A stretch of DNA of 64,000 nt from Rhodanobacter thiooxydans (GCF_030291135.1 NZ_CP127409.1:744001-808000), one strand, 5' to 3'; numbered from the stretch's first letter, positions 51,126 through 62,480 are shown. Notes: a model not told the origin generated them from the sequence alone. Program-made: numbers and translations.

Positions 51126-51562
51126 CCCGCGCGCTGCCCGCAGAGCATGTGGCGCAGGGCAGCTTCACCGTGCACACGCGCGGGCGCGGTTTCAGCGAAA
51201 TCACCACGCAGGTCGGCGACGCGGTGGCGGCCAGCCACGTACAGACCGGCATCGCGCAGGTGTTCACCGCGCATACCAGCTGTTCGCTTTTGATCAGCGA
51301 GAATGCGGACCCCGCCGTGTGCAACGACCTGGAGCGCTGGTTCGCCCGCGCCGTGCCGGACGGTGATCCGCTCTTCCAGCATGACGCGGAAGGCCCGGAC
51401 GACATGCCGGCCCACGTCCGCTCGACCCTCACCGGGGTCAGCCTCACCGTGCCGGTGCACGGCGGCAAGCTGATGCTGGGTACCTGGCAGGGCATCTACC
51501 TGTGGGAACACCGCCTCGACCCGCACCAGCGCAAGGTCGTGGTGACCGTGTTGGGGAATTGA
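51122..51562 (+). CDS. YjbQ/UPF0047 family protein
   Basis: The product is 146 residues. Family members are beta-rich trimers with a metal-like site, and thiamin-phosphate synthase activity has been reported in vitro for some. The signature SCSLLISENADPAVCNDLER, the histidines in FTAHTSC, and GTWQGIYLWEHR with KVVVTVLG are conserved. GTG start; translationally coupled to pdxH. The true function is unsettled. Confidence 0.85.
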   Translation: MTRALPAEHVAQGSFTVHTRGRGFSEITTQVGDAVAASHVQTGIAQVFTAHTSCSLLISENADPAVCNDLERWFARAVPDGDPLFQHDAEGPDDMPAHVRSTLTGVSLTVPVHGGKLMLGTWQGIYLWEHRLDPHQRKVVVTVLGN

Positions 51563-51566
51563 ACGC

Positions 51567-52391
51567 ATGCATCACGCCGCACCGGATGCCGGCTTGCCGG
51601 ACCACTACCCGCAGCGCATCGTCTGCCTCACCGAGGAGCCCACCGAGGTGCTGTACGCGCTCGGCGAGGAGCGCCGCATCGTCGGCATCTCCGGCTTCAC
51701 CGTGCGGCCGCCGCGCGCGCGCAGGGAGAAGCCGAAGGTCTCCGCCTTCACCAGCGCGAAGATCGGCGAGATCCTGAAACTGGAACCGGACCTGGCGATC
51801 GGTTTCTCCGACATCCAGGCCGACATCGCGCGCGAGCTGGTCAAAGCCGGCGTCGAGGTGTGGATCAGCAACCACCGCAGCGTCGACGGCATCCTGGCCT
51901 ACATCCGCCGGCTCGGCGCGATGGTCGGCTCACACGAGAAAGCCGAGGCCTACGCGCAGCGAGCCGAGCGGCACATCGCCGAGATCCGCGCCGCCGCCGC
52001 ACGACTGCCGCGGCGGCCCAGGGTGTACTTCGAGGAATGGGACGAGCCGATCATCACCGGCATCCGCTGGGTCGCCGAGATCATCGGCCTCGCCGGCGGC
52101 GACGACTGCTTTCCCGAACTCGCGCGCGAACCGCTGGCGAAGCAGCGCATCCTGCCAAACGGCGACGAGGTGGTACGGCGCGCGCCGGACATCATCCTCG
52201 GCTCCTGGTGCGGCAAGCGTTTTCGTCCCGAGAAAGTCGCGGCGCGGCCAGGCTGGGACACGACCCCCGCGGTGCGCCACGGCGAGCTGCACGAGATCAA
52301 GTCGCCGATCATCCTGCAGCCGGGCCCGGCGGCGCTGTTCGACGGGCTGGACGAGATCCATCGGATCATCGCCGCATGGGCGCTGCGCTGA
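51567..52391 (+). CDS. Orphan BtuF-like ABC substrate-binding-fold protein without signal peptide
   Basis: The product is 274 residues. The fold of cobalamin/siderophore-binding proteins is indicated by RIVCLTEEPTEVLYALGEER, then ILKLEPDLAIGFSDIQADIA, the long bridging helix (GSHEKAEAYAQRAERHIAEI) and the C-terminal IILGSWCGKRFRPEKV. No signal peptide, lipobox or TAT motif exists at the N-terminus (MHHAAPDAGLPDHYP). No permease or ATPase gene is nearby. The protein is therefore predicted to stay in the cytoplasm. It follows the YjbQ gene by four bases. Confidence 0.8.
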   Translation: MHHAAPDAGLPDHYPQRIVCLTEEPTEVLYALGEERRIVGISGFTVRPPRARREKPKVSAFTSAKIGEILKLEPDLAIGFSDIQADIARELVKAGVEVWISNHRSVDGILAYIRRLGAMVGSHEKAEAYAQRAERHIAEIRAAAARLPRRPRVYFEEWDEPIITGIRWVAEIIGLAGGDDCFPELAREPLAKQRILPNGDEVVRRAPDIILGSWCGKRFRPEKVAARPGWDTTPAVRHGELHEIKSPIILQPGPAALFDGLDEIHRIIAAWALR

Positions 52392-52517
52392 GAGCTTGAT
52401 TCCCTGGCTGTCGCGCAAGCGGTTTCGGCCGCGGCTTCAGGATCGTGTCCAGCATCGAATCAGCCATGTCGGCCGCAAGGTCCTGGCTGAAAGAAGGCAT
52501 GAAAAGGCACCGGTCGA

Positions 52518-53531
52518 TTACGCCTGGGGGACTACCCGCAACACCAGCTTTCCCCGATGGCTTCCATCAAACAGCCGGTTCAATACCTCCGGTGCGTTCT
52601 CCAGGCCATCGGCAATCGTCTCCTCCGCCTTCAACCGCCCGTCGCGAATCCACCCGGCAAGTGCCTGCACCGCCTCGCGCGTCCTGGTGTAGTCGAGCAC
52701 CAGAAACCCGCGCATGCTCAGCCGCTTCATCACGAACACACCGTAATCGTCGCGCGGCCGCTCGTCGCTGTTGTAGCCAGAGATCAGGCCGCACAACGCC
52801 ACGCGTCCGCCGATCACCATGCGTGAGAGCACCGCCCGCATCACCTCGCCGCCCACGTTCTCGAAGTTGACGTGCACGCCGTCGGGAGTGGCGGCCTTGA
52901 GTTGCTGCTTGAAGTCGGCGGCCTTGTAGTCGACGGCGGCATCGAAGCCGAGTTCGTCGGTGAGGTAGCGGCACTTGTCGCTGCCGCCGGCGATGCCGAC
53001 CACGCGGGCGCCCATGATCTTGCCGATCTGGCCGGCGACGGAGCCGACCGAGCCGGCGGCGGCGGAGACCACCAGGGTTTCGCCGGCCTGCACGGGAGCG
53101 ATATCGGTGAGGCCGTAGTAGGCGGTGACGCCACTCATGCCGGCTGCGCCAAGCAGGGTGGGCAGCGGGATGCCGGGGTCGGCGGGCAGGCGCACGTAAC
53201 CCCTGGCGCTTTCGTGCAGCACCAGGTAGTCCTGCCAGCCGGTGACGCCCTGCACCAGGTCGCCTTCGCGGTACTGCGCCGAACGCGACTGCACCACGCG
53301 GCCCAGGCCGAGCGCACGCATTACCTCACCGATCGCCACCGGCGGCAGGTACTGCGGGATGTCGCGCATCCACACGCGGTTGGTCGGGTCCATCGAGATA
53401 TACAGCACGCGCACGAGTACCTCGCCGTCCTTCAGCGCGGGCACGGGCTGTTCGACCAGGTCGAAATCCTCGCGCCGGACCAGGCCTTCGGGGCGGGTCC
53501 GGAGGCGCAGCTGGCGATTGAGTCGGGTCAT
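52518..53531 (-). CDS. NADPH-dependent double-bond reductase, CurA/prostaglandin-reductase type (MDR family)
   Basis: A zinc-free medium-chain reductase that saturates alpha-beta-unsaturated carbonyls. The product is 337 residues. The opening RQLRLRTRPEGLVRREDFDL, the YISMDPTNRVWM block, and the cofactor stretch AAAGSVGSVAGQIGKIMGAR with the GGSDKCRYLTDELGFDAAVD loop are typical of CurA-like enzymes. The end is YGVFVMKRLSMRGFLVLDY and so on. The start at 53531 gives MTRLNRQLRL. It is divergent from the 1387-residue protein, with 196 bases between starts that show no other feature. Confidence 0.9.
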   Translation of the reverse strand: MTRLNRQLRLRTRPEGLVRREDFDLVEQPVPALKDGEVLVRVLYISMDPTNRVWMRDIPQYLPPVAIGEVMRALGLGRVVQSRSAQYREGDLVQGVTGWQDYLVLHESARGYVRLPADPGIPLPTLLGAAGMSGVTAYYGLTDIAPVQAGETLVVSAAAGSVGSVAGQIGKIMGARVVGIAGGSDKCRYLTDELGFDAAVDYKAADFKQQLKAATPDGVHVNFENVGGEVMRAVLSRMVIGGRVALCGLISGYNSDERPRDDYGVFVMKRLSMRGFLVLDYTRTREAVQALAGWIRDGRLKAEETIADGLENAPEVLNRLFDGSHRGKLVLRVVPQA

Positions 53532-53727
53532 GCGGTTCACCGTGACGGGAAAGCCCGTCCCACTATACGGCGGCGTCGTTGCCGGCACGTAACCCCGTTG
53601 TGTCGCCGGCAGCGTTGAATCAGTGGCGAGGTCGTTTCGTGCCGGAGCGGCAACCGGGGCGACATCGCTTGTGCCTGTCGTGTTCCACTTACACTGTGCC
53701 GGCTGCGCGGCACACAGGGAGAAACGC

Positions 53728-56700
53728 ATGCTTGCTCGAACGCTCGGACTGCTGGGCTTGTGGCTGTTGCTGGCGGCGCCATTGCCGGCGCAGGACGTAC
53801 CGCCGCCGCTGCGCGACTGGCAGGGCTGGGTGCTGCATGACGTGCCGCAGCACGACTGTCCATTCCTCGCCACCCAGACGCCGAATGCCGGCAGTCATGA
53901 GTGCGCCTGGCCCGGTCGACTGGTGCTTGCGGCGGACAAGGACGGTGGCCGCTTCAGCCTGGATGTGCACGTGGATGCGTCGAGCTGGGTGGTGCTGCCC
54001 GGCGACGCGCGGAGCTGGCCGCAGCAGGTCAGCGCGAACAACCAGCCGGCCACCGTGCTGCAGCGGGGCGACCAGCCGATGTTGTGGCTGGTGCCCGGTG
54101 ACTATCAGCTGCGTGGCGTACTGCCGTGGATGGCGCGCCCGGCGCGCCTGCGCGTGCCTTCGACGATCGGGCTGGTGGTGCTGAGCGTCGACGGCGCGGC
54201 GGTTACGCGCATCGAACGCAACGGCGAACAGCTCACCCTGGGCGAGGCCGCCGCCGCACAGCGCGCCGCCGACGCGCTGGCGCTGCGCGTGTATCGGCGC
54301 CTGGTCGACGGCCTGCCGGCCACGCTGGAGACGCAGCTGCAGTTCAACGTCGCCGGCAGCGCGCGCGAGCAGTCGCTCGGCCCGGTGCTGCCGGAGGGTT
54401 TCGTGGCCACCGCCTTGTCCGGCGACCTGCCCGCACGGCTGGACAACGACGGCCAGCTGCGCGTGCAACTGCGCCCGGGCCAGTGGGCGGTCACGCTGGC
54501 CGCACGCAGCGTCGCCCCGCTGGGCAAGGTGGCGCTGAAGCTGCCGGCGGCACCGTGGCCGCGGCAGGAGATCTGGAGTTACGACGATGCGCCCGCCCTG
54601 CGCAACACCCGGGTGGAAGGCAACGCCACCGATGCCGCGCAAGCCGGTGTGCCGGGCGAGTGGCGCGAGCTGCCGGCCTTCGTGCTGAACGACGGCGCGG
54701 GCCTGGCGATCGAGCAGGGCACGCGCGGCGACGAGGGCGGCAAGGGCGACCAACTGCACCTGCAGCGCCAGCTGTGGCTGGACTTCGACGGCGGCGGCCT
54801 CAGCGTGGCCGACCGGCTCAGCAGCGAGCTGCGTCATCACCAGCGCCTCGACGTGGCGGCGCCGTGGCAGTTGCAGCGGGCCAGCCAGGACGGTGAGCCG
54901 CTGCTGGTCAGCAAGGGTGGGGACGGCCGCAGTGGCGTCGAACTGCGCGAGCAGCAGCTCGATCTGGATGCCGGCCTGCGCCTGCCGACACATCACGGCG
55001 CGATTCCCAGCGCCGGCTGGCAGCTGCCGCTGGAAAGCATCGACGCCACCTTGCACCTGCCGCACGGCTACCGCCTGCTCGGCGTGACCGGCGTGGACCG
55101 CTCGCCCGATTCGTGGGTTGCCCAGTGGAGCCTGCTCGACCTGTTCGTGGTGGCCTTGATCGCACTGCTGGCCGGCCGTCTGCTGGGCTGGCCGTGGGCG
55201 CTGCTGGCGGCCGGCTATTTGGCGCTGGCGCAGCACGAGAGCGCTGCGCCGCTGTGGACGCTGGCGGTGACGCTGGCACTCGCGCTGCTGCTGCGCGCGT
55301 TGCCGGAAGGGCGTTTGCGCTCGGTGGCGCGCGCCGGCGCGGTGGCGATCTTCGCATTGGCGGTGTTGTGGACGCTGCCGTTCGCCGCAGCGCAGTTGCA
55401 GTACGCGCTGCATCCGCAACTGGAAGGTGGAAGCCAGAGCCGGATTGTTTCGGTGGGTTATGCCGAGCAGGCAGCACAGGAAGAGGTTCATGCGAAGGCA
55501 CGGATGACGCAGTCGGCGCCGGCGCCTGCACCCATGGCGCCGCCATCGGTCGCCGAAGTTTCCGCCGACGCGACGATGCCGCCGCCACCGCCGCTGCCAC
55601 CACCGGCGCCCGCGATGGCTATGCAAAACGGTTCGAACTTGTCGCTGCAAGCCGTCTCCGTCACCGGGTCAGCCGTGCGGAACCTGAGCGGCGTACCGAC
55701 CCTTGCCGGCAACGCCGTCGACAGCCGCAGCGTGACCCAGGCTGGCGCCGGTACGCCGCACTGGGACCAGGGCAACAACTACCGGCTCGGCTGGTCCGGC
55801 CCGGTGACCGCGCAGCAGAGTACGCACCTGGTGATCGCGCCGGCCTGGCTGGTGCGGTTGCTGCGGGTGCTCATGGTGGGCCTGCTGGCGCTGCTGCTGG
55901 CGAAGCTGGTGCCGCTGCTGCTGACGCCGCTGCGCGGCCGCTGGCGTGATTGGCGCGGCGGTGGCGTGGCGAGCGCGGCCTTGCTGGCCATCGCCTTGTT
56001 GCCGGCCGGCGTGCATGCGCAAAGTCTTCCCGACCAGCAGTTGCTGAACCAGTTGCGCAGCCGGCTGACCGAAGCGCCGAAGTGTGCGCCGGCCTGCGCC
56101 GTCGTGGCGCAGGCGCAAGTGCAGGCGAGCGGCGATACGCTGGGCGTGGAACTGGAAGCGCACATCGGCGCGGTCGTCGCACTGCCGTTACCGCAGGCCG
56201 ATGACGCGCTGCAGTTGCTCGATGTCGGTGTGGACGGCCATGCGAATGCACCGCTGAGCCGTCGCGGCGACCAGCTGCTGCTGCGGCTGGAGCGTGGCGT
56301 ACACCGGGTCAGCCTGCGCTACCGCATCGGCGTGACGGACAACGCCAGCCTGCGTTTTGTGCTGCGCCCGCAGCGCATGGCGTTCAACGGCCAGGGCTGG
56401 TCGCTGGCTGGCGTCGACGACGGTCGCCTGCTGGGCGACAGCATTGCCTTGCAGCGCGTGCACACGGCCACCGATGGCAAGGACCTGCCGCCCGCACAGA
56501 GTTTTCCGCCGTACGTGCGGCTTACCCGCCGCCTGCAGCTGGGCGTGGACTGGACGGTCGAGAACACGGTCGAGCGGATCGCCCCACAGGACGGTGGTTT
56601 CAGTGTCACGTTGCCGCTGCTGCCCGGTGAGCATCCGCTGGGCGACGGCGTGCTGGTGAAGGATGGCCGCATCGGCATCACCTTCAACGCGAACAGCCGT

Positions 56701-57891
56701 GAGGTGCGCTGGACCAGTCGTCTCGACCACGCGGCGACGCTGGCACTCGAGGCGCCGGCGCTGGGCGAGCGCGCCGAGGTGTGGGAAGTCCACGCCGCGC
56801 CGATGTGGCACGTGGACGCGAAGGGCGTACCGACCAGCGCCAGCGACGAGGGGCTGCTGTACCAGCCGCTGCCTGGCGAGAGCCTGCAGCTGGCCTTCAG
56901 CCAGCCGATGGCGATCGCCGGCGACAGCCTGGCGTTCGATGGCGTGCAGGTAACCAGCCGCGCCGGGGAGCGTGCTACCGAAACCACGCTGGACCTGCGC
57001 GCGCGCAGCACCCGCGGCGGCGAACACGCGATCGGTCTGCCTGCCGGCGCCGAGCTGCTGGACGCGAACCGCGATGGCCAACCGGTCAACCTGGCCGTGC
57101 GCGACGGCACGCTCAGCCTACCGCTGCTGCCCGGCGAACACGGCTACACGTTGCGCCTGCGCGAGCCGCACGGCGTGGCCACACGCACGCACGCGCCGGT
57201 GTTCGCCTTGCATGCGCCGGTGGCGAACATCGACCTCGCGCTGCAGCTGCCGCAGGATCGCTGGGTACTGTGGACGTGGGGGCCGACTACCGGCCCGGCG
57301 GTGCTGTACTGGTCGCAGCTGGTTGTGCTGTTGTTCGCCGCCTGGCTGCTCGCGCGTTACGCGCCAACGCCGCTACGCTTCCGGCACTGGTTGCTGCTCG
57401 GGCTGGGCTTCTCCGCGTTTGCCTGGAGCGCCTACGCGCTGGTGGTGGTGTGGCTGATCCTGTTGGGCCTGCGTGCGCGCAGCACGCCGTCGGAACGGCT
57501 GGACAGCACGACGTTCAACCTGATGCAGCTGGGCCTCGCGCTGCTCACCGTGCTGGCGCTGGTGGTGCTGGTCGGCGCGGTGCCCAAGGGCCTGCTTGGC
57601 CTGCCGGACATGCACGTGGCCGGCAACACCTCCAATGCGTGGAGCCTGCGCTGGTTCGCCGACCAGAGCGCCAATGCGCTGCCCGGTGCCGGTGTGTTCA
57701 GCGTCCCGCTGTGGGTGTACAAGCTGGCCATGCTGGCGTGGGCGCTGTGGCTGGCGTGGTCGCTGATCGACTGGCTGCGCTGGGCGTTCGGCGCGTGGAC
57801 GCGCGGCGGCTACTGGCGCAAGCGCGCGCCGAAGCCGGGCGTGACGCCGCCGCAGCTGTCGCCCTCGGCGACGGAGCCGCCGCATGCCTGA
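53728..57891 (+). CDS. Large exported, multi-helix membrane protein of unknown function with an internal signal-peptide-like segment
   Basis: The product is 1387 residues and not recognised. The start at 53728 gives a clear signal peptide, [20 protein letters not shown] then AQD. Order: beta-rich domain with two cysteines (HDCPF, HECAW; about 30-465); three helices (about 468-560); a proline/alanine linker with [11 protein letters not shown] near 620; a helix (about 703-730); a basic loop; a second signal-peptide-like stretch ending GVHAQ at 761-765; another beta-rich domain with a cysteine pair ([10 protein letters not shown]; about 775-1185); and at least four helices near the end. The two halves share the same plan, suggesting fusion or duplication. 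It overlaps prmC by eight bases. Confidence 0.75.
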   Translation: MLARTLGLLGLWLLLAAPLPAQDVPPPLRDWQGWVLHDVPQHDCPFLATQTPNAGSHECAWPGRLVLAADKDGGRFSLDVHVDASSWVVLPGDARSWPQQVSANNQPATVLQRGDQPMLWLVPGDYQLRGVLPWMARPARLRVPSTIGLVVLSVDGAAVTRIERNGEQLTLGEAAAAQRAADALALRVYRRLVDGLPATLETQLQFNVAGSAREQSLGPVLPEGFVATALSGDLPARLDNDGQLRVQLRPGQWAVTLAARSVAPLGKVALKLPAAPWPRQEIWSYDDAPALRNTRVEGNATDAAQAGVPGEWRELPAFVLNDGAGLAIEQGTRGDEGGKGDQLHLQRQLWLDFDGGGLSVADRLSSELRHHQRLDVAAPWQLQRASQDGEPLLVSKGGDGRSGVELREQQLDLDAGLRLPTHHGAIPSAGWQLPLESIDATLHLPHGYRLLGVTGVDRSPDSWVAQWSLLDLFVVALIALLAGRLLGWPWALLAAGYLALAQHESAAPLWTLAVTLALALLLRALPEGRLRSVARAGAVAIFALAVLWTLPFAAAQLQYALHPQLEGGSQSRIVSVGYAEQAAQEEVHAKARMTQSAPAPAPMAPPSVAEVSADATMPPPPPLPPPAPAMAMQNGSNLSLQAVSVTGSAVRNLSGVPTLAGNAVDSRSVTQAGAGTPHWDQGNNYRLGWSGPVTAQQSTHLVIAPAWLVRLLRVLMVGLLALLLAKLVPLLLTPLRGRWRDWRGGGVASAALLAIALLPAGVHAQSLPDQQLLNQLRSRLTEAPKCAPACAVVAQAQVQASGDTLGVELEAHIGAVVALPLPQADDALQLLDVGVDGHANAPLSRRGDQLLLRLERGVHRVSLRYRIGVTDNASLRFVLRPQRMAFNGQGWSLAGVDDGRLLGDSIALQRVHTATDGKDLPPAQSFPPYVRLTRRLQLGVDWTVENTVERIAPQDGGFSVTLPLLPGEHPLGDGVLVKDGRIGITFNANSREVRWTSRLDHAATLALEAPALGERAEVWEVHAAPMWHVDAKGVPTSASDEGLLYQPLPGESLQLAFSQPMAIAGDSLAFDGVQVTSRAGERATETTLDLRARSTRGGEHAIGLPAGAELLDANRDGQPVNLAVRDGTLSLPLLPGEHGYTLRLREPHGVATRTHAPVFALHAPVANIDLALQLPQDRWVLWTWGPTTGPAVLYWSQLVVLLFAAWLLARYAPTPLRFRHWLLLGLGFSAFAWSAYALVVVWLILLGLRARSTPSERLDSTTFNLMQLGLALLTVLALVVLVGAVPKGLLGLPDMHVAGNTSNAWSLRWFADQSANALPGAGVFSVPLWVYKLAMLAWALWLAWSLIDWLRWAFGAWTRGGYWRKRAPKPGVTPPQLSPSATEPPHA

Positions 57892-58708
57892 TGTCCGCAA
57901 CATGCTGGCTGCCGCGACCGCTCGGCTCGGCGAGCGCGTCGACGCCGAGCTGTTGCTGCTGCATGTGCTGCGGCAGCCGCGCAGCTGGCTGTTCGCCCAC
58001 GCCGACGACGTGCCGGATATGGACGTCCAGACGGCTTATGCCGCCCTGGTCGAACGCCGCGCCGCGGGCGAGCCAGTGGCCTATCTCACCGGCCGGCGCG
58101 GCTTCTGGTCGCTGGATCTGGAAGTGACCCCGGCCACGCTGATCCCGCGCCCGGAAACCGAACTGCTGGTGGAGCTGGCGCTGCAGCGCCTGCCGCCAAT
58201 CGCCGCCTGCAGCGTAGCCGACCTCGGCACCGGCAGCGGGGCGATCGCGCTGGCGATTGCGCGCGAGCGGCCACGCGCCCGGGTGGTCGCCACCGACGCC
58301 AGCGCTGCCGCACTCGCCGTGGCCCAGCGCAATGCGCAAAGCCATGCCCTCGGCAACGTCGCCTTCGTGCATGGCGACTGGCTGGCGCCGCTGGCCGGCC
58401 AGCACTTCGACCTGATCGTCTCCAACCCCCCGTACATCGAAGCCGCCGACCCACACCTGGCGCAGGGCGATTTGCGCCATGAACCCGCCAGTGCGCTGGC
58501 CTCCGGCCCCGACGGTCTCGACGACATCCGCCGCATCGTGCGCGACGCCCGTGCCCACCTGCATGCCGATGCCTGGCTGCTGTTCGAACACGGCTGGAAC
58601 CAGGGCACCGCCGCCCGCGCCCTGCTCATCGAGGCCGGCTATGCCGAGGTATTCACGGCGCAGGATCTGGAGTCGCGCGATCGGGTCAGCGGCGGGCGTC
58701 TCGGGTAG
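57884..58708 (+). CDS. prmC: Release factor glutamine N5-methyltransferase
   Basis: Methylates the GGQ glutamine of RF1 and RF2. The product is 274 residues. The N-terminal helical domain (about 1-75), with [20 protein letters not shown], is followed by the SAM-binding motif [19 protein letters not shown]. The catalytic NPPY sits in [17 protein letters not shown], and PRPETELLV precedes. It begins inside the end of the preceding large gene, so its expression probably depends on translation of that gene. prfA is not in this window. Confidence 0.95.
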   Translation: MPDVRNMLAAATARLGERVDAELLLLHVLRQPRSWLFAHADDVPDMDVQTAYAALVERRAAGEPVAYLTGRRGFWSLDLEVTPATLIPRPETELLVELALQRLPPIAACSVADLGTGSGAIALAIARERPRARVVATDASAAALAVAQRNAQSHALGNVAFVHGDWLAPLAGQHFDLIVSNPPYIEAADPHLAQGDLRHEPASALASGPDGLDDIRRIVRDARAHLHADAWLLFEHGWNQGTAARALLIEAGYAEVFTAQDLESRDRVSGGRLG

Positions 58709-58754
58709 GTCGTCGCGCACCGACCCGCCTGCCGGCGCGGCGGGACGGCGGATC

Positions 58755-60647
58755 TCAGCCCGCGCTGGCGATGCTGGCGGCGGCAAGCTGCGGGAAGCGC
58801 GCGCGGATCGCGTGGCGGATGCCGGGCAGGTCGAGGCCGGCCATGCTCAGCACTTCCTCGCGGCTGCCGTGTTCCAGATAGACGTCTGGAAGGCCGAGAT
58901 GCAGGATCGGCAGGGTGATGCCGTGTGCGGCCAGGCATTCGGCCACGGCGGAGCCGGCACCGCCGGCGACCGCGTTGTCTTCCAGGGTGACGAAGGCGTC
59001 GTGGGTCTGCGCCAGTTCCACGAGCAGCGCCTCGTCCAGCGGTTTCACGAAGCGCATGTTGACCAGGGTGGCGTCGAGCTCGGCGGCGATCGTGGCGGCG
59101 GGTGCCAGCATCGTGCCGAAGCTGAGCAGGGCCAGGCCGTGGCCGCGCCGGCGCAGCTCGGCCTTGCCGAGCGGCAGCGTGTCGAGTTGCTGGTGGATCG
59201 CGGCGCCGGGGCCGGTGCCGCGCGGATAGCGGATGGCGGCGGGGCCGTGGTGGTGGAAGCCGGTGCTCAGCATCATGCGGCACTCGTTCTCGTCGGCCGG
59301 CGCCATGATGACCATGTTCGGCAGGCAGCGCAGGTAGGTCAGGTCGAAGCTGCCCGAGTGGGTGGCGCCGTCCGGGCCGACCACGCCGGCGCGGTCGATG
59401 GCGAAAGTGACGTCGAGGTTCTGCAGCGCCACGTCGTGGATGGCCTGGTCGTAGGCGCGCTGCAGGAAGGTGGAGTAGATCGCCACCACCGGCTTGGCGC
59501 CCTCGCAGGCCATGCCGGCGGCCAGCGTCACCGCGTGCTGTTCGGCGATCGCCACGTCGAAGTAGCGCTCGGGGTATTCCTTCGAGAAACGCACCAGGCC
59601 GGAACCCTCGCGCATCGCCGGGGTAATGCCGAGCAGGCGCTCGTCGGCGGCGGCCTGGTCGCACAGCCAGTCGCCGAAGACGTCGGTATAGGCAGGCCGG
59701 GCCGGCGCCGCCTTCTTGACCAGGCCCGCCTGCGGATCGAACGGACCCACCGCGTGGTACTTGATCTGTTCCTGCTCGGCCGGGGCGTAGCCCTTGCCCT
59801 TGGTGGTGATCACGTGCAGCAGCTGCGGGCCGGGCAGGTTCTTCACCGTGCGCAGCGCCTGCAGCAGCTTCGGGATGTTGTGGCCGTCGATCGGACCGGT
59901 GTAATGGAAGCCCAGCTCCTCGAACAGCGTCGAGGGCACGAACATGCCCTTGGCGTGCTCTTCCCAGCGCTTGAAGAAGCGGCCCATGAAGGACTGCTTC
60001 GGGATTGCCCGCTTGGCCCGTTCGCGCAGCTGGTTGAGGCGGCGGCTGGCCATGGCGCGGGCCATCATCTTGGTCATCGCGCCCACGTTCTCGCTGATCG
60101 ACATGCCGTTGTCGTTGAACACCACCAGCAGGTTCGGCTCGACGTCGCCGCCGTGGTTGAGCGCCTCGAACGCCATGCCGGCGGTCATCGCGCCGTCGCC
60201 GATCACCGCGACGACCTTGCGCTGGTCGCCCTTGTGCTGCGCGGCGATCGCCATGCCCAGCGCGGCCGAGATCGAGGTGGACGAATGGCCGACGCCGAAG
60301 GTGTCGTATTCGCTTTCCTCGCGGCGCGGGAATGGCGCCAGGCCGTCCTTCTTCTTGATCGTGGTGATGCGGTCGCGGCGGCCGGTGAGGATCTTGTGCG
60401 GGTAGCACTGGTGGCCGACGTCCCACACCAGGCGGTCGTGCGGCGTGTCGAATTCGTGGTGCAACGCCACGGTCAGTTCCACCACGCCCAGGCCCGCGCC
60501 GAAATGGCCGCCGGAGCTGGCCACCGCCTCGATCAGGTACTGGCGCAGCTCGTCGGCGACGGCGGGAAGCTCGTCGTCGGGCACGCGGCGCAGATCGGCC
60601 GGCGTCTCGATCGGCGCCAGGTGGGGGTAGTGGGAAAGGTCGTTCAT
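58755..60647 (-). CDS. dxs: 1-deoxy-D-xylulose-5-phosphate synthase
   Basis: A thiamine-diphosphate enzyme making the first intermediate of the MEP isoprenoid pathway. The product is 630 residues, full length. The thiamine motif is [19 protein letters not shown]. The N-terminal histidines lie in [20 protein letters not shown], and the transketolase central domain has [20 protein letters not shown]. The start at 60647 gives [20 protein letters not shown]. The 165 bases between it and the upstream HNH gene show no gene. Confidence 0.97.
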   Translation of the reverse strand: MNDLSHYPHLAPIETPADLRRVPDDELPAVADELRQYLIEAVASSGGHFGAGLGVVELTVALHHEFDTPHDRLVWDVGHQCYPHKILTGRRDRITTIKKKDGLAPFPRREESEYDTFGVGHSSTSISAALGMAIAAQHKGDQRKVVAVIGDGAMTAGMAFEALNHGGDVEPNLLVVFNDNGMSISENVGAMTKMMARAMASRRLNQLRERAKRAIPKQSFMGRFFKRWEEHAKGMFVPSTLFEELGFHYTGPIDGHNIPKLLQALRTVKNLPGPQLLHVITTKGKGYAPAEQEQIKYHAVGPFDPQAGLVKKAAPARPAYTDVFGDWLCDQAAADERLLGITPAMREGSGLVRFSKEYPERYFDVAIAEQHAVTLAAGMACEGAKPVVAIYSTFLQRAYDQAIHDVALQNLDVTFAIDRAGVVGPDGATHSGSFDLTYLRCLPNMVIMAPADENECRMMLSTGFHHHGPAAIRYPRGTGPGAAIHQQLDTLPLGKAELRRRGHGLALLSFGTMLAPAATIAAELDATLVNMRFVKPLDEALLVELAQTHDAFVTLEDNAVAGGAGSAVAECLAAHGITLPILHLGLPDVYLEHGSREEVLSMAGLDLPGIRHAIRARFPQLAAASIASAG

Positions 60648-60812
60648 CCGCGTATTGTTGGTCCAGCGGCGGGGCGGGGCAAGGGCAGACATGTGAACAG
60701 GCGCTGGCGGGGCGCCGCAGGAGGTGCCCGCGTGGCGCGCGGGTTCACGTGGCGCCGTCGTCGGGACCGTGGCGCGCACAACGACAAATCGGGACGACCC
60801 GATCGATCGGGC

Positions 60813-61430
60813 TCAGGCGGCCACGGGCGCGGGCATGGACATCGAGCGCCGGTCGCGCGGCAGCCGGCTGACCAGGAATTCCATCTGGTCGGCCAGGATG
60901 TTGCGGTTGGACAGGATCAGGTGCTCCACCCAGCTCGGCCGGTACGGCACCGCCAGCAGCGGCATGTTGGCTTCCTGCGGGGTGCGGTTGCTCTTCTTCA
61001 GGTTGCACGCGAGGCAGGCGCTGACCACGTTCTCCCACTCGTCCTTGCCGCGCTTGGAGATCGGCAGCACGTGGTCGCGGGTGAGTTCGGCGCGGACGAA
61101 ATGCTCGCCGCAATACAGGCAGATGTGGCGGTCGCGGGCGAACAGGGCGGTGTTGGTCAATGCCGGCGCCGGGTCGATCGCATGCTCGCGGCAGTGGCCG
61201 GTGCTGGCGATGATCGGGTGCAGCTGCAGCAGGCTCTGCGCGCCAAGCAGGCGGTTGTGGCCGCCGTGCACGGTGAGGCAGGGGTCGCCCAGGGTCCAGG
61301 CGACCGCGTCACGGACGTACAGGCAAACCGCCTCCTGCCAGCTGATCCAGTCGAGGATGCGGCCGGCGGCGTCCAGTGACAACACGCGGGTCGCGTTGAA
61401 GTCGGCCCGACTTGGCACTTCCATCAGCAT
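60813..61430 (-). CDS. HNH endonuclease-family protein
   Basis: The product is 205 residues. The C-terminal half has an HNH module. Two zinc-knuckle pairs, ICLYCGEHF and CLACNLKKSN, flank the DHVLPISKRGKDEWENVV stretch with the catalytic histidine and asparagine. The N-terminal half (VLSLDAAGRILDWISWQEAV and so on) is typical of a widespread bacterial group that is not part of restriction systems. The biological role is unknown. The ATG at 61430 follows GAAGGACG; an ATG six bases later is an alternative. The 241 bases from 61431 to 61671 hold only a possible promoter for the next gene. Confidence 0.85.
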   Translation of the reverse strand: MLMEVPSRADFNATRVLSLDAAGRILDWISWQEAVCLYVRDAVAWTLGDPCLTVHGGHNRLLGAQSLLQLHPIIASTGHCREHAIDPAPALTNTALFARDRHICLYCGEHFVRAELTRDHVLPISKRGKDEWENVVSACLACNLKKSNRTPQEANMPLLAVPYRPSWVEHLILSNRNILADQMEFLVSRLPRDRRSMSMPAPVAA

Positions 61431-61671
61431 GTAAATCGTCCTTCAGCCAGGGGCGTCGAAAGAGCGTTCAGGCAATGCGGGGTGCTTGTCTGCGGCCAGC
61501 ATAGAACAATTTCGTTGCAATCCGCATGCAAATGAGGCAGCGCCACCCCTGGCGGGCAGTCGCCGTTGCGGATAAGCACTGATATGATTGCCAGTCAACA
61601 CAGACCCGACGCCGGGTTTGGTAGGGGCGCTTGGTGGTGACCCGGCACGGCGGTGGGCAGAGGTGGACAAC

Positions 61672-62454
61672 GTGGCTGAAGTTCTTTTCTACGAGCATCC
61701 GGTACCGCTCAACCGTGTCGAGCACAAAGACCTGCGCATGAAGGCCGTGCCGAACGTGAAGTTCGCCATGAACGCGCATTCCGTGCCGCTGACCGGCGTC
61801 GAATTCGGCGTCGCCGCGCGCGACCTGCTGATCGTGTTCGCCGGCACCAGCACCGCCGATGCCGGCCCGATGGCCCTGCTGGGCCTGCGCCAGAACGAAA
61901 ACCTGTACGTCGACGCCAACGGCCAGTGGGCGCCGGATACGTACGTTCCCGCCTTCGTGCGCCGCTACCCGTTCGTGCTGGCCGAGAAGCCGGTCGGGCA
62001 GGAAGGCGATGACTTCACCGTGTTCCTCGACGAGCGTTACGAGGGCTTCAACGCGGACGAAGGCCAGCGCCTGTTCCAGGAAGACGGTACCGACAGCGAA
62101 CTGCTGGCCAATGCCGTGGGCTTCCTCGGCGATTTCCAGCAGAACGTGGCGCGCACCAAGTGGTTCGTGGAGCAGCTGAACAAGCACGACCTGCTGGAGC
62201 CGCGCAGCGTGCAGCTGCAGAAGGAAGGCAAGGACGGCCAGCAGGGCAAGTCGATCAACCTCAATGGCCTGTTCGTGGTCAACGAGGCCAAGCTGCGCGA
62301 GCTGGACGAGAAGACCGCCCAGGAATTCCTGCGCGAGGGCATCTTCGGCTGGATCTATGCGCACCTGCTGTCGCTGACCAACATCGACCGCCTGGCCCGC
62401 CGGCTGGACGTGCGTGAGCAGGCCGAAGCGGCTGCCGGCACGGTCGCGAACTGA
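61672..62454 (+). CDS. SapC-family protein
   Basis: The product is 260 residues from the GTG at 61672. The family block is LNRVEHKDLRMKAVPNVKFA and the later PLTGVEFGVAARDLLIVFAG. YVPAFVRRYPFVLAEKPVG and the C-terminal HLLSLTNIDRLARRLDVREQ support it. No signal peptide or membrane helix is seen. SapC-domain proteins often accompany TonB receptors and tryptophan-halogenase-like genes in this order, but none is nearby here. The biochemical function is unknown. GAGGTGG precedes the chosen GTG; another GTG lies nine bases upstream. An extended -10 (TGATATGAT) lies at 61580-61588. Confidence 0.8.
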   Translation: MAEVLFYEHPVPLNRVEHKDLRMKAVPNVKFAMNAHSVPLTGVEFGVAARDLLIVFAGTSTADAGPMALLGLRQNENLYVDANGQWAPDTYVPAFVRRYPFVLAEKPVGQEGDDFTVFLDERYEGFNADEGQRLFQEDGTDSELLANAVGFLGDFQQNVARTKWFVEQLNKHDLLEPRSVQLQKEGKDGQQGKSINLNGLFVVNEAKLRELDEKTAQEFLREGIFGWIYAHLLSLTNIDRLARRLDVREQAEAAAGTVAN

Positions 62455-62480
62455 GCGTTCCATTCCGCTGGTCGCAACAA

